Shown: piece by piece, positions 1-4,443 of the stretch
Layout: every line of letters begins with the position of its first letter
How positions within the stretch are numbered: position 1 is the first letter of the stretch
Origin: GWC2-45-19 sp964358085
GTDB taxonomy: Bacteria; Patescibacteriota; Microgenomatia; CAZETR01; Amesbacteraceae
DNA length: 6,533 bases
Reading direction: 5' to 3'
NCBI GenBank assembly: GCA_964358085.1
Contig: CAYHNU010000033.1
Coordinates: forward strand, 1-6,533
Position numbers and translations under genes: made by a program
The notes under the pieces: generated by a model
Database searches by the model: none
What the model was told of the DNA's origin: nothing
Seen by the model: only the letters and a program-made list of their open reading frames with translations

Positions 1-1070
1 CTCCAAGTACAAATAATAGTGCTCCCCAGACAATGGAGGAGCTGTTGGCGCAGACGGGATATACGATCAAGACGTTTAAGCGGGGAGATGTGGTGGAAGG
101 AACGGTAACTGAAGTAGCGGGACGGACAGTGTTTGTGGACGTTGGGGGCAAAATGGAAGCGGTGGTGGCGGAAGGTGAATACGAAACGTCTAAAGATTAT
201 TTGCGGGCGTTGAAGCCCGGAGACAAGATTACCGGCGTGGTAGTGAGTCCGGAGTCTGATTCTGGTCAAATTATTTTATCCTTGCGGCGGGCTGTGGAAG
301 ACAGCCGGTGGAAGGCGCTGGAAAAAGCGCACGAGAATGATGAAATATTAGAAGTAAAAGTCAAGGAAACGACCCGGGGAGGGCTGTTGGTAGAGACGGA
401 CGGGGCGTATGGATTTATTCCTTCTTCGCAGTTGTCGCGAGAAGTGGGGGACAAGCAGATTTTGAAAGTGAAAATAATTGAGATAGACAGGGCAGAAAAT
501 CGACTGGTGATGAGCGAAAGAGCGGTGTCCGAAGCGGCAGAAATTGAGGCCAGGAAGAAGGCCTTGGGGGTAGTCAAGAGCGGAGAAGTGTATGACGGAG
601 TGGTGACAGGGTTGGTGCCGTTTGGGGCCTTTGTGGAGATCAAGATTAAAAAAGATGTATTGGAGGGACTGGTGCATATTTCGGAAATTTCCTGGGAAAA
701 GGTGGACGATGTGAGTAAGGTTCTAAAAGAAGGAGACAAGGTAAAGGTGATGGTTATAGGATTGGATGAGGAAAACGGAAAACTGGCTTTGTCGCTGAAG
801 CGATTGTCGGGGGATCCGTGGCAGGTAATGGCGGCTAAATATCCGACGGACAGTAAACATAAAGGAAAGGTGACTAAAATTGCGCCATATGGGGTGTTTG
901 TGCATTTGGAAAAGGGGATTGAGGGATTGATTCACGCGTCTAAGATGCCGGCAGAAGCCACATTTGTAGAGGGACAAGAAGTGGAAGTGTTTGTGGAGTC
1001 GGTGGATATGGATAAAAGAAGGCTAAGTTTAGGCGTGGTGCTCACCGAGAAGCCGGTGGGCTACAAATGA
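1..1070 (+). CDS. rpsA: S1 RNA-binding domain protein, 30S ribosomal protein S1-like (5' partial)
   Basis: Four S1/OB-fold RNA-binding repeats are visible. Counting from the first in-window Met at 33, they lie at about residues 17-87 (GDVVEGTV...), 103-163 (degenerate, ending RLVMSERA), 182-257 (GEVYDGVVTGLVPFGAFVEI, GLVHISEISW, LALSLKRL) and 274-335 (KGKVTKIAPYGVFVHL, GLIHASKM, RRLSLGV). The third is the most canonical. In the S1 family such repeats bind mRNA on the small ribosomal subunit and help initiation. Four repeats is shorter than the six of E. coli S1 but usual for small-genome bacteria. The Met at 33 has no Shine-Dalgarno in front, and the frame stays open through codons 3-32 (PSTNNSAPQT) to the window edge. 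The true start is therefore probably upstream, with a short low-complexity N-terminus. The stop overlaps the radA start (ATGA), so the two genes are probably co-transcribed and translationally coupled. Assignment to bS1 rather than another multi-S1 protein is likely, not proven. Confidence 0.9.
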   Translation, partial: PSTNNSAPQTMEELLAQTGYTIKTFKRGDVVEGTVTEVAGRTVFVDVGGKMEAVVAEGEYETSKDYLRALKPGDKITGVVVSPESDSGQIILSLRRAVEDSRWKALEKAHENDEILEVKVKETTRGGLLVETDGAYGFIPSSQLSREVGDKQILKVKIIEIDRAENRLVMSERAVSEAAEIEARKKALGVVKSGEVYDGVVTGLVPFGAFVEIKIKKDVLEGLVHISEISWEKVDDVSKVLKEGDKVKVMVIGLDEENGKLALSLKRLSGDPWQVMAAKYPTDSKHKGKVTKIAPYGVFVHLEKGIEGLIHASKMPAEATFVEGQEVEVFVESVDMDKRRLSLGVVLTEKPVGYK

Positions 1071-2359
1071 AAATAAAGTCGCAATTTGTTTGCCAGCAAT
1101 GTGGATATAGTCAGAGTCAGTGGGCGGGGAGATGCCCGAGCTGTGAAAGTTGGAACACGATGGTTGAAACAACTTTCACAGAAACTCGAAATTCTAAGCA
1201 CCAAATCCTAAATAAATCACAAATACTAAACCTAAAAGATATAAAGACTGGGGAGGGAAAAAGAATGAAGACGGGGGAGATGGAGCTGGATAGTGTGTTG
1301 GGAGGAGGATTGGTGGCGGGGATGGTGGTATTGGTGGCAGGAGAACCGGGAATCGGCAAAAGCACCCTACTTACACAAGTGGCAATGAATTTAAAACAAG
1401 TATTGTATGTATGCGGAGAAGAGTCTGCTTCTCAAGTAGCTTTGCGAGTAAGGCGGATGGGGAAGAAGGGGGATCTGGCACTTCTGGAAAGCAATAATGT
1501 AGATGAGATTGTGGCAAAAATTGAAGAAACTAAGCCGGGATTGGCGATAATTGACTCGATCCAGACATTAACGACGGAAGATTTGACGGGAGTGGCGGGG
1601 AGTGTAGGACAGGTGCGCGAATGCGCACAGCGCTTAGCTCTCAGCTCAAAACGCTCAGGAATACCCTTATTTATGGTTGGGCATGTGACTAAAGAAGGAA
1701 CAATTGCCGGGCCGCGAGTGCTGGAACATATTGTGGATACGGTGTTGTGGTTTGAGGGCGAGCGGAGTCAGGCACTGCGGCTGATCCGGGCGGTGAAGAA
1801 TAGATTCGGACCGACGGACGAAGTGGGAGTGTTTGAAATGACAGAAAAGGGCTTGGTGGGGATCGACAATCCTTCGAAACTACTTTTGGCTGAACGGGTA
1901 AAGGACGTACCCGGAAGTGTGATCGGAGTGGTTTTGGAAGGGACCCGGCCATTACTAGTGGAAATTCAGGCATTGACGACCCCTTCTCAATTAGCAATCC
2001 CGAGGCGAGTAGCTACAGGGATCGATTTTGCCCGGTTGCAGATGCTGGTGGCGGTGCTGTCCCGTAGGGCGGGACTCTCTTTGGGAGACATAGATATCTT
2101 TGTAAACGTGACCGGGGGAATTAGGTTGGCAGACCGGGGGATAGATCTGGCGATTTGTTTGGCGATTGCCTCAAGTTTTCTAAATAAGACGATCGGAGCG
2201 GATATTGCAGCGGTAGGAGAAGTGGGGCTGTTGGGAGAAGTACGCAAAGTGGGAGGATTGGATAGAAGAATAAAGGAAGCGAAGAAATTGGGGTACAGAG
2301 TGGCGTCGGCGGAGTCGGGGAAATCGGTGTCCGCGGCCATAAAAAAGCTGCTGGAATAG
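1067..2359 (+). CDS. radA: DNA repair protein RadA (Sms)
   Basis: RadA is a RecA-related, DnaB-like ATPase that helps branch migration and processing of recombination intermediates in the cytoplasm. The 430-aa product has the family order and near-normal length. A C4 zinc finger (Cys9, Cys12, Cys23, Cys26) is followed by a linker at about 30-70. The RecA-like ATPase follows, with Walker A GEPGIGKST (92-100), Walker B LAIIDSIQ (159-166) and the RadA signature KNRFG (244-248). The C-terminal Lon-protease-like domain covers about 270-430 and, as is usual for RadA, should be non-proteolytic. The ATG at 1067 overlaps the upstream stop by 4 nt and has no good Shine-Dalgarno, so it probably relies on coupling. 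Oddity: the linker DNA contains a 12-bp perfect inverted repeat and a CTAA-rich, G-poor stretch unlike the rest of the gene. The predicted linker is still about as long as in E. coli RadA, and all catalytic motifs are intact, so the gene is probably functional. Confidence 0.97.
   Translation: MKIKSQFVCQQCGYSQSQWAGRCPSCESWNTMVETTFTETRNSKHQILNKSQILNLKDIKTGEGKRMKTGEMELDSVLGGGLVAGMVVLVAGEPGIGKSTLLTQVAMNLKQVLYVCGEESASQVALRVRRMGKKGDLALLESNNVDEIVAKIEETKPGLAIIDSIQTLTTEDLTGVAGSVGQVRECAQRLALSSKRSGIPLFMVGHVTKEGTIAGPRVLEHIVDTVLWFEGERSQALRLIRAVKNRFGPTDEVGVFEMTEKGLVGIDNPSKLLLAERVKDVPGSVIGVVLEGTRPLLVEIQALTTPSQLAIPRRVATGIDFARLQMLVAVLSRRAGLSLGDIDIFVNVTGGIRLADRGIDLAICLAIASSFLNKTIGADIAAVGEVGLLGEVRKVGGLDRRIKEAKKLGYRVASAESGKSVSAAIKKLLE
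1141..1181. repeat. 12-bp perfect inverted repeat within radA
   Basis: CTGTGAAAGTTG at 1141-1152 is the exact reverse complement of CAACTTTCACAG at 1170-1181, with a 17-nt loop between. It starts in the codons for the last zinc-finger cysteine and extends into the linker. Twelve perfectly paired bases at this distance are unlikely by chance in coding sequence. The right arm encodes the unconserved residues TTFTE, so it may derive from a palindromic element that inserted here. In mRNA it would form a strong hairpin near the 5' end of the gene. Confidence 0.75.
1182..1246. repeat. CTAA-rich, G-poor interspersed-repeat-like segment in the radA linker
   Basis: This stretch directly follows the inverted repeat and has CTAA recurring at irregular short spacing (ATTCTAAG, ATCCTAAA, TACTAAAC, ACCTAAAAG). 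It contains almost no G, whereas the flanking gene is G-rich. It encodes RNSKHQILNKSQILNLK and similar, a polar sequence fitting an unstructured linker. It resembles the degenerate AT-rich 'AATTCTAAATCCTAAA' interspersed repeats that I recall from many environmental bacterial genomes. That resemblance is from memory and has not been searched. Confidence 0.5.
2059..2075. repeat. Hairpin GTCCCG-N5-CGGGAC (copy in radA)
   Basis: A perfect 6-bp inverted repeat with loop TAGGG lies in the radA C-terminal domain. With the following T it forms an 18-nt sequence matching the rho copy at 4573-4590 at 16 of 18 positions. The reading frame differs between the two genes, so protein conservation does not explain the match. 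Confidence 0.5.
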
Positions 2360-2368
2360 TTATCCACA
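2360..2368 (+). promoter_or_regulatory. Single consensus DnaA box
   Basis: TTATCCACA, the consensus DnaA-binding 9-mer, begins one base after the radA stop codon. I found no second perfect box nearby; the nearest relative is an 8/9 match on the minus strand at 1732-1740 inside radA. One isolated box does not make an origin. It could titrate DnaA, regulate the downstream promoter, or be chance (about 0.05 expected in a window this size under equal base frequencies). Confidence 0.35.
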
Positions 2369-2446
2369 GAGTGTGCAATCCTTCGGATTTAAAGCTAAAT
2401 AATGTGTTATAGGGTATGATTTTATTTTGCTTATAAAACTATGGGA

Positions 2447-2475
2447 TTGCATCTCTTGACAAGAGGTGGTATAAA
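2447..2475 (+). promoter_or_regulatory. Candidate promoter for the small-ORF/surface-protein unit, with a palindrome in its spacer
   Basis: TTGCAT (-35, 3/6 match) at 2447-2452 and TATAAA (-10, 5/6 match) at 2470-2475 are separated by 17 bp. The spacer begins with the palindrome CTCTTG-A-CAAGAG (2453-2465), a natural operator position. Transcription would begin near 2482, exactly where the first copy of the 20-21-nt direct repeat starts, giving a leader of about 24 nt before the ATG at 2506. The -35 is weak, so this is a plausible rather than a secure call. Confidence 0.4.
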
Positions 2476-2481
2476 CAAGAG

Positions 2482-2502
2482 TGAGGATCAAAGAGTAGCA
2501 AT
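2482..2502 (+). repeat. Direct repeat, copy 1 (upstream of the 43-aa ORF)
   Basis: This 21-nt sequence is TGAGGATCA-AA-GAGTAGCAAT. It matches copy 2 at 2827-2846 except for AA versus C in the middle. It ends 3 nt before the ATG at 2506 and begins at the predicted transcription start, so it would make up nearly the whole 5' untranslated leader. Confidence 0.65.
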
Positions 2503-2505
2503 AAT

Positions 2506-2637
2506 ATGCCCAAAAAACTGATCAATTTATTGAAACAGCAAAGGACGAGTGGTTTTAAAGTGGCGTGGATGAGAGGACAACTGCAGAAAATGGTCAGCTT
2601 AAATCAAGGCGTTATTTCTATGAGTTTGGGGAGATAG
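2506..2637 (+). CDS. Hypothetical basic small protein (43 aa)
   Basis: I do not recognise this ORF. It runs from ATG at 2506 to TAG at 2635-2637 and encodes a basic product starting MPKKLINLLKQQRTSG and ending VISMSLGR. It has no signal peptide and no clear membrane helix; the N-terminal part could form an amphipathic helix. There is no well-spaced Shine-Dalgarno: the closest GAGG lies about 20 nt upstream, inside direct-repeat copy 1. In its favour are the candidate promoter just upstream and a second small ORF starting 1 nt after its stop, behind a good ribosome-binding site. It could be a small protein, a leader peptide controlling what follows, or non-coding. Confidence 0.4.
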   Translation: MPKKLINLLKQQRTSGFKVAWMRGQLQKMVSLNQGVISMSLGR

Positions 2638-2638
2638 T

Positions 2639-2794
2639 GTGTCTCGTTTGGTGGATGTTTTGAAAAAAGCAGACGTTGGTGAAATTGTAGGAGTGGCAGT
2701 AGTTGTTGTGATAGGATTTTTGGCTTTATGGTTGGGGAGAAGCTTGAAAAAAGAGGGTTTTCCCCCAGACGTTGATCCACCGGGGGCCTTGTAA
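2639..2794 (+). CDS. Hypothetical single-pass membrane small protein (51 aa)
   Basis: A GTG start at 2639 is preceded by a good purine-rich ribosome-binding site (GGGGAGA, 2628-2634). The frame is closed upstream by a stop at 2621, so GTG is the only reasonable start. The product has a short charged N-terminus (residues 1-15), one strong transmembrane helix at about 16-32 (IVGVAVVVVIGFLALWL), a basic stop-transfer patch (GRSLKK, 33-38) and a Pro/Asp-rich tail. By the positive-inside rule the basic patch would favour a cytoplasmic C-terminus. It starts 1 nt after the 43-aa ORF and precedes the surface-protein/sortase genes in the same direction, so it may share their transcript. The function is unknown. 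The helix and ribosome-binding site make it more credible than its neighbour. Confidence 0.5.
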   Translation: MSRLVDVLKKADVGEIVGVAVVVVIGFLALWLGRSLKKEGFPPDVDPPGAL

Positions 2795-2802
2795 GCCATA
2801 AA

Positions 2803-2884
2803 AAAGAGCATCACCATCGCTGAACTTGAGGATCACGAGTAGCAATGCTCTTTAGTCGATCCACCCGCCCGGACAGAAAGGGCG
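2803..2884 (+). promoter_or_regulatory. Stem-loop-rich leader upstream of the surface-protein gene
   Basis: AAAGAGCAT (2803-2811) pairs perfectly with ATGCTCTTT (2845-2853) around a 33-nt loop, and CGCCC (2866-2870) pairs with GGGCG (2880-2884). Two alternative pairings compete with the first stem: GGATC (2830-2834) with GATCC (2858-2862), and the local AGC-AAT-GCT at 2841-2849. Mutually exclusive stems are what an attenuator or regulatory leader needs, but no known riboswitch class is recognisable. Read on the minus strand, the first stem is followed by six T, like an intrinsic terminator, yet no minus-strand gene lies upstream of it. The second direct-repeat copy sits in the loop. Confidence 0.4.
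2827..2846 (+). repeat. Direct repeat, copy 2 (in the leader loop)
   Basis: This 20-nt sequence (TGAGGATCA-C-GAGTAGCAAT) nearly repeats copy 1, 345 bp downstream of it. Its last two bases overlap the ATG at 2845, an in-frame but probably unused start of the surface-protein ORF. No -10 box precedes it at promoter distance, unlike copy 1. Confidence 0.65.
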
Positions 2885-2925
2885 AATTTCACTTGAGTAC
2901 AGGTTCTACCATCTTTATGCAAAGC

Positions 2926-3708
2926 ATGTCAAGAAAAAAAATATCCGAAACAGCCGATAATTTTACTGGTTTTACATTCAGTAACGCACGAGGATTATTT
3001 TCAGCATGGAGGATGGTAGGTAGGGCAGGCCTACTATTCTCCGTAGTGGGAATAATCATGATGTTTGGAGCGGGTACCGTGCGGGCGGAATACACTAATA
3101 TCTGCGGCAGCGGAGTTGGTGGAACTACTTACTCTTGCCCGGCAAATTGTAGTTTGGACAGTGGAGTGTGCACAGGGGCGTATGTGGTGAAGTGGACGTG
3201 CGATGGGAGACAGACGAAATGCGAAGAGAATGAGAGCGCGTGGACGACTTCGCAGAATGTAAAAGACGTGCCTTGCGGTAAGACGGCGCAAGTAGATGTG
3301 TTTGATAAAAATTGTCGGGAAGGAGGATGGAGCTGTGATGATTCCAATTTGAAAGGATATTTGGTGTACTACGGTGGGAATTGCCCTCCGCCACCCACTC
3401 CTACTCCAACACCCACGCCCAGGCCTACACCAACTGCTACTCCTACTCCAACACCCACGCCCAGGCCCACTCCTACTCCAACACCTACGCCTGGTCCAAC
3501 ACCCACTCCTACTCCAACACCCACGCCCAGGCCCACTCCTACTCCAACACCTACGCCTGGTCCAACACCAACACCGCAAGTATTGGGAGCGGTGACACAA
3601 ACAACCCCAAAGACGGGGGCGCCATTGTGGATCGAAGTAGCGGGGTTGGGAGGGTTGGCTGGGGTGGGGTGGAAATTAAGGAAGGCGGCCAGTAAATTTT
3701 GGGTATGA
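2926..3708 (+). CDS. Secreted Cys-rich protein with Pro-Thr stalk and sortase-type C-terminal signal
   Basis: This is a predicted surface-anchored protein; its binding target is unknown. Numbered from the ATG at 2926 (260 aa), it has a hydrophobic signal peptide core at about 35-48 with likely cleavage after VRA (54). A small ectodomain follows (55-153) with ten cysteines, possibly five disulfides. A Pro-Thr stalk with Arg and Gly interruptions spans 154-217. The tail ends in TPKTG (227-231), a hydrophobic segment (234-249) and basic residues KLRK (250-253), which is the tripartite layout of sortase substrates with T in place of the usual L. The sortase gene overlaps its stop (ATGA). The start is uncertain. 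The frame is open from ATG 2845, which lies in the leader hairpin, and ATG 3013 would give a compact textbook signal peptide, but its GGAGG directly abuts it. DNA before about 3010 differs in composition from the rest of the gene. Confidence 0.75.
   Translation: MSRKKISETADNFTGFTFSNARGLFSAWRMVGRAGLLFSVVGIIMMFGAGTVRAEYTNICGSGVGGTTYSCPANCSLDSGVCTGAYVVKWTCDGRQTKCEENESAWTTSQNVKDVPCGKTAQVDVFDKNCREGGWSCDDSNLKGYLVYYGGNCPPPPTPTPTPTPRPTPTATPTPTPTPRPTPTPTPTPGPTPTPTPTPTPRPTPTPTPTPGPTPTPQVLGAVTQTTPKTGAPLWIEVAGLGGLAGVGWKLRKAASKFWV
3441..3572 (+). repeat. 66-bp tandem duplication encoding part of the Pro-Thr stalk
   Basis: Two adjacent 66-bp units (3441-3506 and 3507-3572) are identical at 65 of 66 positions, and a partial copy precedes them from about 3399. 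Each unit encodes 22 residues made of two related sub-blocks, one with PRP and one with PGP. The near-identity at silent positions points to a recent duplication by slippage or unequal recombination, so stalk length probably varies between strains. The C-rich plus strand here reverses the local strand bias. Confidence 0.9.
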
Positions 3709-4436
3709 GATCGGGGGAGATTCCGTTGGGAGGAGAACTGGGGGTGGCAAGTTTAATTGTTAAGTTGAAGGCCATTGCGTGGGGATTGCGAAAGAGCGGA
3801 GCGATGCTGGTATTGGTGGCGGTAGTGGGAGTGGGGTGGATTTACACGCCTTTAATCGTTGTTGAAATAAACTACAAAATTTCCAGTCTTAGATCTCTTA
3901 TCCTTAGGCAATTTCCTGGACAGATGCAAACTCTTCAAGAGTCAAAAATCCGGATTAAAAATTTGGATGAATATTCGATTTATATTCCTAAAATTAATGC
4001 CAGATCTAAAGTAATTTCTAATGTCGACGCGGGGAATCCCGCGGTGTATACGGCAGCCTTAAAGTTGGGAGTGGCAGAGGCGGCAAACCTTTCTCATCCG
4101 GGGCAAAAAGGGACAACGTATTTGTTTGCCCACTCTACGGATAGCCCAGTGAATTTTGCCCGGTATAATGCAATATTTTATTTGCTGGATAAGCTGAAAG
4201 TGGGAGACGAGGCAGAGATTGTGTATCTGGGTAAATTGTATAAATACCAAGTGGCAAGCGTTCAGATACTAGCGTCTAGCGACACCAGATATTTGGTGCC
4301 GCAAAGAGAAAAAGAACAGCTGGTGTTGCAGACTTGCTATCCGCCTGGGACCAGCTGGAAGAGGTTGATAGTAGTGCTTGACAGAGTGGGGGAGAACGGT
4401 ATAATACGAGCAGATTCCTCTCGGATTTGGCAGTAA
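3705..4436 (+). CDS. Sortase (class D/E-like LPXTG transpeptidase)
   Basis: Sortases cleave a surface protein at its sorting motif and transfer it to a cell-envelope nucleophile. Numbered from ATG 3705 (243 aa), an N-terminal membrane helix spans about 32-53, followed by the sortase beta-barrel. The early barrel motif YSIYIPKI precedes catalytic His143 (YLFAHS), Cys211 (LQTCYPPG) and Arg220 (SWKRL), the complete triad. ATG 3705 overlaps the substrate gene's stop as ATGA. A TTG at 3699 is also in frame. GTG at 3744 has a much better ribosome-binding site (GGGAGGAG, 3728-3735, 8-nt spacer) and would give 230 aa with the membrane helix kept. The upstream TPKTG protein is its most likely substrate. 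The class is not certain from sequence alone. An internal hairpin CGCGGG-GAAT-CCCGCG (4028-4043) lies in the coding region. Confidence 0.92.
   Translation: MRSGEIPLGGELGVASLIVKLKAIAWGLRKSGAMLVLVAVVGVGWIYTPLIVVEINYKISSLRSLILRQFPGQMQTLQESKIRIKNLDEYSIYIPKINARSKVISNVDAGNPAVYTAALKLGVAEAANLSHPGQKGTTYLFAHSTDSPVNFARYNAIFYLLDKLKVGDEAEIVYLGKLYKYQVASVQILASSDTRYLVPQREKEQLVLQTCYPPGTSWKRLIVVLDRVGENGIIRADSSRIWQ
4378..4405 (+). promoter_or_regulatory. Sigma-70-type promoter for rho inside the sortase 3' end
   Basis: A perfect TTGACA (4378-4383) and a perfect TATAAT (4400-4405) are separated by 16 bp. Transcription would start near 4412, giving about 32 nt of leader before the rho ATG at 4444. It lies wholly within the sortase coding sequence, so rho can be transcribed independently of the surface-protein genes. 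Confidence 0.75.
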
Positions 4437-4443
4437 CAACTTC

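Noticed and set aside
1068..1070. TGA read as glycine (alternative code)
   Set aside because: TGA ends two genes within ATGA overlaps with the next start, and read-through would add only short tails of no evident homology. The standard bacterial code fits.
2377..2389. AATCC-TTC-GGATT hairpin after radA as an intrinsic terminator
   Set aside because: The stem is five pairs, mostly A-T, and is not followed by a T tract.
2456..2475. TTGACA (2456-2461) and TATAAA (2470-2475) as a promoter pair
   Set aside because: They are only 8 bp apart, far below the 16-18 bp needed. TTGACA here is better read as the centre of the palindrome, and TTGCAT at 2447 has the right spacing.
2845..2925. ATG 2845 as the certain start of the surface protein
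   Set aside because: It lies in the 3' arm of a hairpin and at the end of a direct repeat, has no well-spaced ribosome-binding site, and would add 27 residues before an already long signal-peptide N-region. It remains possible.
2795..2930. A tRNA, tmRNA, SRP RNA or known riboswitch in the structured leader
   Set aside because: No cloverleaf, T-loop/acceptor arrangement or recognisable aptamer core was found on either strand, so I kept it as an unexplained structure only.
3395..3575. Pro-Thr repeat DNA as a CRISPR array or as overlapping genes in other frames
   Set aside because: The repeats are contiguous without unique spacers. The open frames on both strands here are by-products of low-complexity codons.
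4164..4169. TATAAT inside the sortase gene as a promoter
   Set aside because: No -35 lies 15-19 bp upstream, and no gene starts at a sensible distance downstream.
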